From: Clostridia bacterium UC5.1-1D10
Lineage (GTDB): Bacteria; Bacillota; Clostridia; Lachnospirales; Anaerotignaceae
DNA length: 64,000 nucleotides
Assembly: GCA_001304995.1 (NCBI GenBank)
Contig: BBZU01000001.1
Coordinates: 124,001 to 188,000 of the forward strand
Direction: 5' to 3'
The notes under the pieces are model-generated. The model did not search any database. It was not told where the DNA came from and saw nothing but the letters and a program-made list of their open reading frames with translations. The position numbers were made by a program, and so were the translations under genes. Positions within the stretch are counted from its first letter, which is position 1. Every line of letters begins with the position of its first letter. Positions 27,600-35,913 of this stretch are shown piece after piece.

Positions 27600-27895
27600 G
27601 TATAAAATGCAAAAAAGATGAAAAAATATATAAAAAACCATAAAAATTGCAGGAAGCATTTGTATTAATTTACAGTTATTTCCAATTATTGTTTTTTGTA
27701 TGAACCATACAAAAGCGTACTCGTTTTGGGGGATTACGGGAGAGATTTCAGACACTTGCATAAAGAGAAAAAGTATATTATATTGTGCAATTCTATGGAA
27801 AAATAGCTTGTTTACAATAAAATTACAGAAAGTATACAGCAACATATACAACAAAAACAATATTTTTGAAAATTTTATAACGATATCTGTTGGAC
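27600..27895. other. AT-rich intergenic stretch between the cstA copies
   Basis: About 300 bp with very low GC. Short ORFs in it lack ribosome binding sites. I see no gene, tRNA or clear operator; it may hold upstream control sites for cstA copy 1. Confidence 0.5.
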
Positions 27896-27932
27896 AAAAA
27901 ATGACCGAGTCGATTTGGAACCGACCCGGTCA
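27896..27932 (-). terminator. Terminator of cstA copy 2
   Basis: On the minus strand, the stem GACCGGGTCG/CGACTCGGTC is followed by ATTTTTT, 46 bp past the stop. Confidence 0.85.
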
Positions 27933-27977
27933 AAAAACAGGATGAATTTTGTTGATATTTTATGTATATTTATGCAA

Positions 27978-29462
27978 TTATTCTTCTGTATGAGATTTGC
28001 TGAATTTCTTCCCTGCACGAGGTACCAGGATCAGGTATACCAGTGAGATAACACCTGCGATGACGTAGGATACGTTCAGAGGCAGACCAAAACCAATGGA
28101 CTGGCTCAGCAGGAAGGAAGAAATGATGAAGATGTAAAATGTACCAGGCAGCAGAGAGATCAGGAATGCGTATTTAGGCGCGCCTTTCTTTGCACACAGG
28201 TAAACTGTGATTGCCGCGAACGCGAATACAGCAATGGTCTGGTTTGCCCATGCGAAGTATCTCCACAGGATGTTGAAGCCTTCTGCATTCAGTTTTGCGA
28301 ATACCAGAATAGCGATAACGGGGATGAAGATACCCAGTGTTACCATGATACGATTTCTTTTTTCTTTCTGGTCGATGTGCAGGTAGTCAGCAACCATCAG
28401 ACGGCAGGAACGCAGTGCGGTATCACCGGAAGTGATAGGCAGTACGATAACGCCCAGGATTGCGATCAGACCACCAACAGGGCCCAGCAGGTCTTTTGCA
28501 ACTTCACCAACAACGCCTGTTGCGCCGCTCAGAGAGCCTTTGTTGTAGATACCCATAGCAGCTGCAGCCCAGATCATAGCGATGAGGCCTTCCAGAATCA
28601 TCATCCAGTAGAATGTGAAACGGCCTTCTTTTTCGGAAGTTACGCTGCGGCCGATCAGTGTACACTGTGTGGAGTGGAAACCGGATGTGATACCGCAGGC
28701 AACGGTTACGAAGAATACAGGGATGAAAGGTGTGCCTGCGCCAGTGTTGCCGGCTGCATCCCACAGAGGATATACATTGAAGATACCGCTCAGACCATGG
28801 GAGAAGTCAATGTTCATCAGTTCATAGCCCTTGAAGAAGATGCCGAAGAATACGCCAACTGCGGACAGCAGCAGGATGGCACCAAAGATAGGGTAGATTC
28901 TGCCGATGATTTTATCGATGGGGAACAGTGTTGCAATCAGGTAGTAAGCCAGGATCACAGCGTAGATAACCCATGTCCAGATGTTGACCCCTTCGATACC
29001 AACAATCTGGTTTGCGAACAAGTCGCCGGGTGTGTAGGTAAATACCGCACCTACCAGCAGCATCAGGATGCACAGGAAGATGTTGTATACCTGGAATGTT
29101 TTGTTGCCCAGGAATTTGCGAACGATGCCGGGCATCTGTGCGCCGTCCTGACGCAGAGATATCATACCACTCAGGTAGTCATGGGTTGCACCACTGATGA
29201 CGCAGCCGATGGGAATGGTGATGAATGCGATGGGCCCGAACAAAATGCCCTGGATGGGGCCGAAGATAGGGCCGGTACCTGCGATGTTCAGCAGGTTGAT
29301 GAGGGCGTTTTTGAATTTGCTCATAGGAACAAAGTCAACACCGTCCTGTTTCCGAATGGCAGGTGTCTGCCGGTCGTCGGGGTGGAAAATGTGTTCTACA
29401 AATTTTCCGTATACGGCACCCCCAACAATTAAAAGTACAAGTCCGATTATAAATGTTGTCAT
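27978..29462 (-). CDS. cstA: CstA-family carbon starvation protein, copy 2 (intact)
   Basis: The protein has 494 residues, closely similar to copy 1 over its whole length, with differences concentrated in a few loops and at the C-terminus. It has the same signatures (DRQTPA, GPIFGPIQGILFGP, GATHDYLSGMISLRQDG, HSTQCTLIGRS, VLPITSGDTALRS). The start MTTFIIG at 29462 has GAGAGGAGGT upstream; the longer reading to 29567 is not supported. The conserved His in GATHDY has been linked to function in CstA relatives. The two copies are a tandem duplication with separate promoters. Confidence 0.92.
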   Translation of the reverse strand: MTTFIIGLVLLIVGGAVYGKFVEHIFHPDDRQTPAIRKQDGVDFVPMSKFKNALINLLNIAGTGPIFGPIQGILFGPIAFITIPIGCVISGATHDYLSGMISLRQDGAQMPGIVRKFLGNKTFQVYNIFLCILMLLVGAVFTYTPGDLFANQIVGIEGVNIWTWVIYAVILAYYLIATLFPIDKIIGRIYPIFGAILLLSAVGVFFGIFFKGYELMNIDFSHGLSGIFNVYPLWDAAGNTGAGTPFIPVFFVTVACGITSGFHSTQCTLIGRSVTSEKEGRFTFYWMMILEGLIAMIWAAAAMGIYNKGSLSGATGVVGEVAKDLLGPVGGLIAILGVIVLPITSGDTALRSCRLMVADYLHIDQKEKRNRIMVTLGIFIPVIAILVFAKLNAEGFNILWRYFAWANQTIAVFAFAAITVYLCAKKGAPKYAFLISLLPGTFYIFIISSFLLSQSIGFGLPLNVSYVIAGVISLVYLILVPRAGKKFSKSHTEE

Positions 29463-29538
29463 AAAAATAATACCTCCTCTCCGAACTTGTGTGTAGTTTC
29501 TTCCTTTTCTGGAATAGATTGGAAAAACTACGTTTGTC

Positions 29539-29567
29539 ATTATATGAAGTTGGTGCATAAAAAACAA
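29539..29567 (-). promoter_or_regulatory. Promoter of cstA copy 2
   Basis: On the minus strand, TTGTTT and a perfect TATAAT (29539-29544) are separated by 17 bp, 77 bp from the start codon. The rest of the 337-bp divergent region is AT-rich, with a possible hairpin GGGGAACTG..CGGTTCCCC at 29740-29770. Confidence 0.6.
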
Positions 29568-29799
29568 TACGATAAATGCTTTCTTAACGGAAACTTGGCG
29601 AAAAATGGAAAATTATACTATGAAATTTTATTTTGCAACTTTTTTTTGTGAAAAAAGTACCTTCTTTTTTGATGGATATTGTTTTTTGTATGAGGTATCT
29701 TGTATTTTGTCTTCATTGGTGGTATGCTCAGGGCAGGCAAAGGGGAACTGTATAGGGGTACGGTTCCCCTTTCCTTTTGGAAAAGAAAGAAGGGATTTG

Positions 29800-30561
29800 A
29801 TGAAATCTGATGTGACCATTATGGATTTTACAGGCATTTATGAGAAGGAGCGTTTTTACCGGGGTGTCCATGTGCATTGGATTGACTGCCGGGATATACA
29901 GGGCACCAATTGCTACTGTGACGAAGAAGGAGAACAGGCTTTGCGCCGGAAGATTGCCCCTTTTTCCGCGGAAGCCATCCATTTCATAGATTCCGGTAAT
30001 TACCATTATATGACGAAGCTGTGGACGGAAAAACTCCAGGAGCCCTTTGTGCTGGCTGTGGCAGACCATCACCCGGACATGCAGCCGCCTTTGTTTCAGG
30101 AATTGCTGTCCTGTGGCTGCTGGGTGAATCGGGTGTTGGAAGAAAACCCTTATGTGGAAAAGGTGGTACTGCTGGGTGCGGATGCGGAACTGGTGGCAGC
30201 TGTGCCGGAGCCTTACCGCAGCCGCATGGTGGCCTATGATGAAAGCCAGATTGCCCGGGATGACCGTTGGGAGAACTGTTTTCCCAAAGATTTGCCCGTC
30301 TATCTGTCCATTGATAAGGATATCCTTTCTCCCTCTCAGGTACATACCAATTGGCAGCAGGGCACACTGACCCTTTCCCAGCTGCGGAATGTGATTCTGG
30401 AATTGTTCCATCACTGTCGGGTGTCGGGGGCGGACATCTGCGGCGAGTGTGCCGACGCCCTCTTTCATGCCGCCGATGACAAGGTGATTTTGCAGGATGA
30501 TTCCGTCAATGGCAGATTGCTCCATACTCTCATGGCGCTGGGAAATGGAGGAAAAGCTTGA
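29800..30561 (+). CDS. Arginase/agmatinase-fold (ureohydrolase-like) protein
   Basis: The protein has 253 residues, shorter than a classic arginase (about 300). It contains recognisable metal-binding motifs of the fold: VADHHPDMQPP (about 87-97, compare DAHxD) and YLSIDKDILSPS (about 168-179, compare SxDxDxxDP). GADICGECAD near the C-terminus matches the last ligand region. The usual N-terminal GxxxGP segment is absent. It may be a metallohydrolase of guanidino compounds or a related amide. The ATG at 29800 follows GAAGGGA. It is monocistronic, upstream of the heat-shock gene but separated from it by the CIRCE promoter. Confidence 0.72.
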   Translation: MKSDVTIMDFTGIYEKERFYRGVHVHWIDCRDIQGTNCYCDEEGEQALRRKIAPFSAEAIHFIDSGNYHYMTKLWTEKLQEPFVLAVADHHPDMQPPLFQELLSCGCWVNRVLEENPYVEKVVLLGADAELVAAVPEPYRSRMVAYDESQIARDDRWENCFPKDLPVYLSIDKDILSPSQVHTNWQQGTLTLSQLRNVILELFHHCRVSGADICGECADALFHAADDKVILQDDSVNGRLLHTLMALGNGGKA

Positions 30562-30601
30562 TTTTTCAGGCTTTTTCTCTCGCGAAAAATTTTTAAAAAA
30601 A

Positions 30602-30628
30602 TTAGCACTCACCTATTGACAGTGCTAA
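30602..30628 (+). promoter_or_regulatory. CIRCE operator (HrcA site)
   Basis: TTAGCACTC-N9-CAGTGCTAA matches the CIRCE consensus TTAGCACTC-N9-GAGTGCTAA at 17 of 18 arm positions. It overlaps the -35 of the hsp20 promoter, ideal for HrcA repression released by heat. Confidence 0.93.
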
Positions 30629-30644
30629 CAAATGGTGCTAAGAT
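30616..30644 (+). promoter_or_regulatory. Sigma-A promoter of hsp20
   Basis: TTGACA, a 17-bp spacer and TAAGAT, embedded in CIRCE. It implies a leader of about 130 nt with a small hairpin CGGAG/CTCCG at 30719-30731. Confidence 0.85.
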
Positions 30645-30782
30645 ACAGTCGAACAAAGGAAAGGTACTAAAAGAAAAAGGCACCTGTGCCCGCGTCCGAA
30701 AAGAGAATAGCAACACCCTCGGAGTTCTCCGACCGTGCTGATTCAAAACATGAACTGTCTTTTATGAAGGGAGATATGACTT

Positions 30783-31238
30783 ATGATGATGATGCATAAC
30801 TTTTTTGGAGATAACCTGTTTGACAACGAAAACTGGCCCGATACCTCTTTCGACAGAGAATTTTTCGCAAAAATGAATCCTTTGTATGGCAAACACGCAA
30901 AAGATGTCATGCTGACAGATGTCAAGAGAACAGATGACAAATATGAAGTGGTAATGGATCTGCCCGGCTTCAAGAAAGAAGATGTTCAGATCAATCTGAA
31001 TAAAGGTTACCTGACCATTTCCGCTGTGAAAAAAGAAGAAAAGAAAGAAGAAGAAGCAGGCATTTATCTGCGTCAGGAACGTTACGCAGGCTCTATGCGC
31101 CGTACCTTCTATGTAGGTGACCATATGACACCTAACGATGTACAGGCAAAATATGAAGACGGCGTTCTGACACTGACACTGCCCAGAAAAGAAGCGCCTC
31201 AGGTAGAACATGACGGCAGAATCGCCATTGAAGGCTGA
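30783..31238 (+). CDS. Hsp20/alpha-crystallin small heat-shock protein
   Basis: The protein has 151 residues. A short variable N-terminus (MMMMHNFFGDNLFD) precedes the alpha-crystallin domain (about 38-135): DVKRTDDKYEVVMDLPGFKKED, YLTISA, RRTFYVGD, and YEDGVLTLTLPRKE, the classical strand 9. It is an ATP-independent holdase that binds unfolding proteins. Four ATG codons in a row follow GGGAGATATGACTT; the first is given. A CIRCE-controlled promoter upstream shows HrcA regulation. A strong terminator follows. Confidence 0.93.
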   Translation: MMMMHNFFGDNLFDNENWPDTSFDREFFAKMNPLYGKHAKDVMLTDVKRTDDKYEVVMDLPGFKKEDVQINLNKGYLTISAVKKEEKKEEEAGIYLRQERYAGSMRRTFYVGDHMTPNDVQAKYEDGVLTLTLPRKEAPQVEHDGRIAIEG

Positions 31239-31256
31239 TAAAAAATAAGAGAGCAA

Positions 31257-31293
31257 CAACAGACGCGGCACTTAGGTACCGCGCCTGTTTTTT
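31257..31293 (+). terminator. Terminator of hsp20
   Basis: The stem ACAGACGCGG/CCGCGCCTGT (one mismatch) is followed by TTTTTT. Confidence 0.85.
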
Positions 31294-31326
31294 ATCTGAA
31301 AATTATTTGAAAAGGAAGGTAACATC

Positions 31327-31777
31327 ATGATTGGCAGAATATACCACGTTGGCTTAACCGTTTCGGATATGGACAGATCCATCGCTTTTTACAGAGATGT
31401 TCTGGGACTGGAATTTCAAGGGGAAATTTTCATGTCAGGCGAAGAAACAGATCGGATGTTTGGAAAAAGATTGTCAGGCCAGAGTGGCTTATCTCAATGG
31501 CTCCCAAAACGTGGAAACCCCTCCGGTGGAACTGATCCAGTTTGTAGAAAATGAAACCCATCATGCGCAGCCTGACTTATTTGCCACTTCCATTTCGGAA
31601 GTATGCTTCTATACCGATGATATTGATGCGGTTTATGAAAACTTGTTGGCACATCAAGTGGTGTGCTTATCGGAAACCCAGTATTTCGATTTTACAGCCC
31701 AGGGCTTCGGCAAAAGCAAAGCCTTTTATTTTAGAGATCCCGATGGCATCATACTGGAAATGATGCAGCCGCTGTAA
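31327..31777 (+). CDS. Glyoxalase/bleomycin-resistance (VOC) family protein, one frameshift
   Basis: About 149 residues after repair. It has a vicinal-oxygen-chelate fold of two beta-alpha-beta-beta-beta modules: RIYHVGLTVSDMDRSIAFYRDVLGL with metal-ligand His, then VCFYTDDIDAVYENLL, and the final KAFYFRDPDGIILEMMQ with metal-ligand Glu. An extra A in 31464-31468 breaks the frame between MFGK and CQARVAYLNG. The substrate cannot be told; it could be a lactoylglutathione-lyase-like or dioxygenase-type enzyme. The ATG follows AAGGAAGG. Repeat copy C begins about 28 bp after the stop. Confidence 0.82.
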
Positions 31778-31805
31778 ATAAAAAAGCCGGAAGCGTTCCC
31801 AAGGC

Positions 31806-31911
31806 AAGCAACGAAAACATACCAAATAAAATCTCAGTAAAAATAAGAAAGCTGGAATCCTCTGTATGATGAGGATTTCAGCTTTCTTTGTTTTCTTATG
31901 AAGATGCCCCT
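31806..31911 (+). repeat. Structured intergenic repeat, copy C (left hairpin deleted)
   Basis: It keeps the left terminus AAGCAAC, then jumps directly to GAAAACATACCAAATAAAATC and the right hairpin GCTGGAATCC/GGATTTCAGC, ending in TTATGAAGATGCCCC. It lies 36 bp beyond the stop of the leftward glycosidase gene. Confidence 0.82.
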
Positions 31912-31947
31912 AAGGGTATCCGGTTTTGTGTGAGTCAGACGGAATGT

Positions 31948-33556
31948 TTATGCCTGTTTGAAAGATACGCTGCCGTTGGCTGCCTTTGTCAGCTGATAAT
32001 TCAGTGTCTGGCTGTAACCGTTCGGTGCGTTGAATACCACTTTCAAAATATGGTTGCCTGCTGTCAGTGTGGAAGTATCCAGCTGGCAGTTGTAAGGCAC
32101 GGTTTTCTGTGTGCCGATCCATTTGCCGTCTACGGAATAGGTTACGGTGACAGTCTGACCGATGACATCACAGTATGCACGCAGTGTCACAACACCGTTT
32201 GCGCCTGTTACCTGAGACAGAGGCTTGAAGGACTGTGTCACTGTCTGGCTGGGGGCTGGACATCAGTGTGGGATTGGATTTCAGTGCGCTGTTGTAAGCT
32301 GCCTGTACGGTAGCATTGTTTTGCAGGGTATAATCATAGCCATTGCCGCTGCGGTCAAAGTGGATGATGGCTTTTAACTGAGGGTAAACCATGTTCAGTG
32401 TGGTATATGCTTCGCGGATACGGTCTGCGGCAAATGTGGTTGTATCAGCATTGCCGGAGAGATAACCGCTGCCCCCTTCGGTGATGATGATGGGTTTGTT
32501 GTATTTCTTCGCCAGATCCGCTGTGTGGCTCAGGTTTTTCACAGGATCTGCGTAATCACCGATACCGAAGTACATTTCGTTGTTGTCCACGCCTTTGGTG
32601 GGGCTGGAAGCAAACTGATATTTGTTGTTGTACAGGGAAGTGCCTACCCAGTCTACCAGAGAAGCGTCAGGGAAGTAAGGTTCCATGCTGCCGCCGAAAG
32701 GAGAGGTGTAGTTGGTGGAGAATATCAGCGCTACATTGGGACAGATAGATCTTGCCTGTTTTGCGATGCGGGTATAAGCTGCTTTGAAAGCATCCCCTGT
32801 GGTAGCGTTTGTCCAGATGTTCATTTCACCGCCGATACGCAGCAGAACGGGTGCGTCGATGGTTGCCAAATACTGGAGTGTCTGCTGGATGTTGCTGTCA
32901 TAAGAGCCGCTGTTGATGGCACTTACGGTGCTGCCTTCGCCGGGGAAGTTCCATGCGATGTGAATCACATGGTCGCCGCCTTCATAAGGCTCGATGAAAC
33001 GTTCGTAGTCCGCTGCATTCTGTCCCATTTCAATATAGAAAGAAACGATGGCTTCGTTCTGAGCGGCGCTGTCATTCTGTTCTGTCCATACACGGCCGTA
33101 TAATGTACCGTTTTTGGGTTCGTGTTTCGCACCATAGTAAGGTGCGGAAGTGTTTGTCAGCGCGTAAACCTGGGCGTTGGGAGAAATTTTCCGCATGCGT
33201 TCGTTTGCCATGGTTACCGCGTCTTTAAAGTCCAGATAATTGCCGTTGGTGGCTACCTGCTGCAAGGCTTCTTTTGCTTTTACGTAATTGCCCTGTTTTT
33301 CATAAATCGGGTAATTTGCGTAGTTGACATTGTAACGGATGGAAGCGACGTCGCTGTCCAATGGCAAGTTCTGATAATACTGCAGCAGTTTATTGCCTGT
33401 TGTGATCATCTGTGCCTGATTGTTGGCTGTCTTTGCGTTGTTGAACGCAGACAGGTAGGGCCAGTATCCTTTCGGGTGGGCAGCCAAAGCGGTGCTGCTC
33501 ATCAAAAGGGAGAGGGAGAGTCCCAGAGCCCCAATGATTTTCCATTGTTTTTTCAT
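31948..33556 (-). CDS. Secreted GH26-like glycoside hydrolase with C-terminal beta domain, one frameshift
   Basis: About 536 residues after repair. The signal peptide is IIGALGLSLSLLMSSTALA. The middle (about 150-430) is a TIM-barrel hydrolase. It contains LLRIGGEMNIWT with the likely acid/base Glu and PIIITEGGSGYL with the likely nucleophile Glu. This pattern resembles clan GH-A, family 26 (beta-mannanase-like), but the family call is by eye. A C-terminal domain of about 95 residues (TLRAYCDVIGQTVTVTYSVDGKWIG, NHILKVVFNAPNG) is Ig-like. An extra base in the G run at 32251-32255 separates the two. The start at 33556 follows AAAGGGG. It probably degrades an extracellular polysaccharide. Confidence 0.75.
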
Positions 33557-33775
33557 AGTATCTACCCCTTTCTCATATTTCCATGCCGCTTGGAAAAGTC
33601 CCCCACGGCAGTGGTAACTGCTTTTGTTCATTTTATATAGATAAAACGAAATAAATTAGTAAAATAACTATCATAAAATTTATGATTTCTCATGAAATTC
33701 TCATGAAATTCTCATGAAAAACGGTTTTATACGAATAAATACATCACTTTCCATAGGAAAAAACAAGGAGTTATT

Positions 33776-33970
33776 ATGAAAAAATACCAAAACAGAAAAA
33801 ATCTGCCTGTCAAAAATCATTGTTTTTTGGTGGGAAAAGTGCGGTTTTTTCGAAAAAATCAGGGAAAAGACCATTTTATCAGGGAAAAACATATAGGAAA
33901 ATGTGATAAACCCATGGTTTTTCTGTGGAAGCAGCCCACGATTCATATCCTGCGCCCTGTCTGCATATAG
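33776..33970 (+). CDS. Possible small basic protein, unknown
   Basis: This is a 64-residue, Lys/Arg/Phe-rich ORF (KKYQNRKNLPVKNHCF, KVRFFRKNQGKDHF). A clear AAGGAG lies six bases before the ATG, and an AT-rich region is upstream. I recognise no family. Its end coincides with the likely spoIIID promoter, and the base composition is that of the intergenic region, so it may be a chance ORF. The remaining 33560-33775 stretch shows only a repeated TTCTCATGAAA motif near 33690-33716. Confidence 0.3.
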   Translation: MKKYQNRKNLPVKNHCFLVGKVRFFRKNQGKDHFIREKHIGKCDKPMVFLWKQPTIHILRPVCI

Positions 33971-33972
33971 AT
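33941..33972 (+). promoter_or_regulatory. Candidate sigma-E promoter of spoIIID
   Basis: ATTCATAT (-35-like) and CATATAGAT (-10-like) are separated by 15 bp, 32 bp before the start codon. They resemble the B. subtilis sigma-E elements ATA and CATAnnnT. Confidence 0.45.
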
Positions 33973-34003
33973 AATCAAGAATATCTCAGGGGAGTGCTTT
34001 TGT

Positions 34004-34258
34004 TTGAAAAGCTATATTGAAGAACGCGCGGTGGCAGTAGCACAGTTTATGATCCACACCAACGCCACGGTGCGGGAAACGGCGAAGAAATTTGGCATCA
34101 GCAAATCCACCGTACATAAAGACATCACAGACCGGGTGGAGAAGATCGACCCGGAACTGGCGAAGTCCGTACGGCGGGTGCTGGAGGTCAATAAGGCAGA
34201 ACGCCATATTCGGGGCGGTATGGCAACCAAAGAAAAATACCTTCATCGGATGCAGTGA
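34004..34258 (+). CDS. spoIIID: Sporulation transcription factor SpoIIID
   Basis: The protein has 84 residues, the normal SpoIIID length. SpoIIID is a mother-cell DNA-binding protein that switches the sigma-E programme. The helix-turn-helix VRETAKKFGISKSTVHKDIT (about 24-43) and the basic C-terminal tail (KAERHIRGGMATKEKYL) match the family closely. The start codon is TTG at 34004, preceded by AGGGGAG; no in-frame ATG fits. It is the best evidence that the organism sporulates. It is monocistronic, with its own terminator. Confidence 0.93.
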   Translation: MKSYIEERAVAVAQFMIHTNATVRETAKKFGISKSTVHKDITDRVEKIDPELAKSVRRVLEVNKAERHIRGGMATKEKYLHRMQ

Positions 34259-34260
34259 CC

Positions 34261-34287
34261 AATCTCCCGAAGGGGAGATGTTTTTAT
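34261..34287 (+). terminator. Terminator of spoIIID
   Basis: The stem ATCTCCC/GGGAGAT has a GAAG loop and GTTTTT, 2 bp past the stop. Confidence 0.85.
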
Positions 34288-34430
34288 CTGATGGGAGAAA
34301 CAAAGGATGTTGGAAACACAAAAAGAGGACTACGCCGGCGCAGGCTTCTACTGCTGTTTTTTGAGAGGAGCTGCTTTGGCTGTCTTTTGCAGAAAATCAT
34401 TCCTATACAAATAAAATAGCTGGTATCTGA

Positions 34431-34601
34431 AAGCAACTTCCCCTTAAGAAAACATGGATTTTCCTTTTCCTTGATTTCTTAAGGGGAATTGCGACGGCTG
34501 TCTTCAGAAGAAAACATAACAAATAAAATCTTAATAAAATAAGAAAGCCAAAATCCTTTGTCATGATAAGGATTTTGGCTTTCTTTGTTTTCTTATGAAG
34601 A
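34431..34601 (+). repeat. Structured intergenic repeat, copy D
   Basis: This copy has both hairpins: CCCCTTAAGAAA/TTTCTTAAGGGG and GCCAAAATCC/GGATTTTGGC. The last few bases diverge after TTATGAAGA. It lies 19 bp beyond the stop of the leftward Crp-family gene. Confidence 0.87.
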
Positions 34602-34620
34602 AGCTATTTTGTTGTTTCAT

Positions 34621-35253
34621 TTACATGGGATAGAGATGGACTTGTCTGCCGTTCACGTCCACCAGACCATCCGCTTTCATTTTCCGCAGTTCTCTTGTCA
34701 TGGCGCTGCGGTCAATGCAGAGATAATTGGCAAGGGCGCTGAAAGAAAAGGGAATGAGGATTTCGTCTTTTCCCGTTTTCATGCTTTGCAGGCGGAAGTA
34801 ACACAGGAGTTTTTCCCGGATGGAACGGTGGGAAAGAATCTCCACTTTTTCGCTGAGCTGCTGCACTTTTTCCGTCATAAGAGAAAGGAGGTTTTCTACC
34901 ACCAGACTGTGATGATGACAGGCGCGGCTGCATCGTTTGGTGATGTGGCAGGTGTCGATGAATACAATGGAGCAGGCTTTTTCGCAGATGGCAATGATCT
35001 CGCCACCGTCAAAAAGGGAGAAGAAAGAGCCGAAGATACCTCCGTCTGTGAGGTATTCCAGCATGTCCAGATTGCCGTCAGCCCCAAGGCGGTTCAGGGA
35101 AACGCTGCCCGAAAGGAGGATGCCCACTTTTCCTTCCATGGGAATCTCCTCTTTTTCCCGAAATGTGCGGTTTTCCATTTCAAAACAGGTTTTCATTTGA
35201 TCCAGTTCTTCCGGAAGGATGCCGGTAAAGAGAGGATTTTCCAATAAATTCAT
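34621..35253 (-). CDS. Crp/Fnr-family transcriptional regulator
   Basis: The protein has 210 residues. The N-terminal cyclic-nucleotide-binding-like barrel contains KVGILLSGSVSLNRLG and GGIFGSFFSLFDGG. A dimer helix follows, then a C-terminal winged helix-turn-helix: IPFSFSALANYLCIDRSAMTRELRKMKADGLV. No N-terminal Fnr cysteine cluster is visible. Two Cys in CHITKRCSRACHHH are available for heme or redox sensing, which is speculative. The start at 35253 (AGAGG upstream) is preferred to 35286. It is divergent from the superoxide reductase and flavodiiron genes, which it probably regulates. Confidence 0.85.
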   Translation of the reverse strand: MNLLENPLFTGILPEELDQMKTCFEMENRTFREKEEIPMEGKVGILLSGSVSLNRLGADGNLDMLEYLTDGGIFGSFFSLFDGGEIIAICEKACSIVFIDTCHITKRCSRACHHHSLVVENLLSLMTEKVQQLSEKVEILSHRSIREKLLCYFRLQSMKTGKDEILIPFSFSALANYLCIDRSAMTRELRKMKADGLVDVNGRQVHLYPM

Positions 35254-35404
35254 AAAAAAACCTCTTTTCTGTTGCATTTGCAACATAAATTTTGATGATT
35301 TTTATGGTATCATAAGGCCATAGAAAAGTCAAAGGAAAGAACCTCAGAAATGAGGATAATTTAGATATGTAAAGGGTATTTTATAACACAAGGAGGTATG
35401 CAAC

Positions 35405-35788
35405 ATGAAGGCACCTAGATTTTTTATCTGCAAACACTGTAAAAACATCATCACAATGGTAGAAGACAAAGGCGTACCCGTAGTATGCTGCGGCGAAAAA
35501 ATGACAGAACTGAAAGCCAACACATCTGACGGCGCAGGCGAAAAACACGTTCCTGTGGTTCAGGTAGAAGGCAGCAAAGTAACTGTAAAAGTTGGCGAAG
35601 TAACACATCCCATGCTGGAAGAACACCACATTGCATGGATCTATCTGGAAACCAGCCAGGGCGGCCAGATCAAATATCTGGATCACACAGGCGCTCCCGA
35701 AGCAGTCTTTGCACTGGCAGAAGGCGAACAGGCAGTAGCTGCTTACGAATACTGTAATCTGCACGGTCTGTGGAAAGCAGAAATCTAA
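35405..35788 (+). CDS. Superoxide reductase (desulfoferrodoxin, two-iron type)
   Basis: The protein has 127 residues. The N-terminal rubredoxin-like desulforedoxin centre has Cys ligands in FICKHCKN and VCCGEKM (C-x2-C ... CC). The catalytic SOR domain has KHVPVV (first His), HPMLEEHHIAWI (His ligands) and YEYCNLHGLW (Cys and His ligands of the Fe(His)4Cys site). It reduces superoxide to peroxide in the cytoplasm with electrons from rubredoxin. The ATG follows AAGGAGG. A terminator separates it from the flavodiiron gene, but both face away from the Crp-type regulator. Confidence 0.94.
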   Translation: MKAPRFFICKHCKNIITMVEDKGVPVVCCGEKMTELKANTSDGAGEKHVPVVQVEGSKVTVKVGEVTHPMLEEHHIAWIYLETSQGGQIKYLDHTGAPEAVFALAEGEQAVAAYEYCNLHGLWKAEI

Positions 35789-35819
35789 GCGTACAAAAAT
35801 AAATAGAAGAAAATGTAAC

Positions 35820-35862
35820 GGGGAAAACTGGGTACGGGCGTGTGCCCACCCGGTTTTCTTTT
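35820..35862 (+). terminator. Terminator between sor and the flavodiiron gene
   Basis: The stem GAAAACTGGGT/ACCCGGTTTTC (one G-T pair), with an inner GGGC/GCCC, is followed by TTTTC. It may be leaky. Confidence 0.78.
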
Positions 35863-35913
35863 CAGAATATTTGTGAAAAAAAGACATAAATCATCAAGGA
35901 GGCGGAAACACCA

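Noticed and set aside
27600-27895. A regulatory RNA between the cstA copies
   Set aside because: The stretch is AT-rich without stable paired regions apart from the terminator of copy 2.
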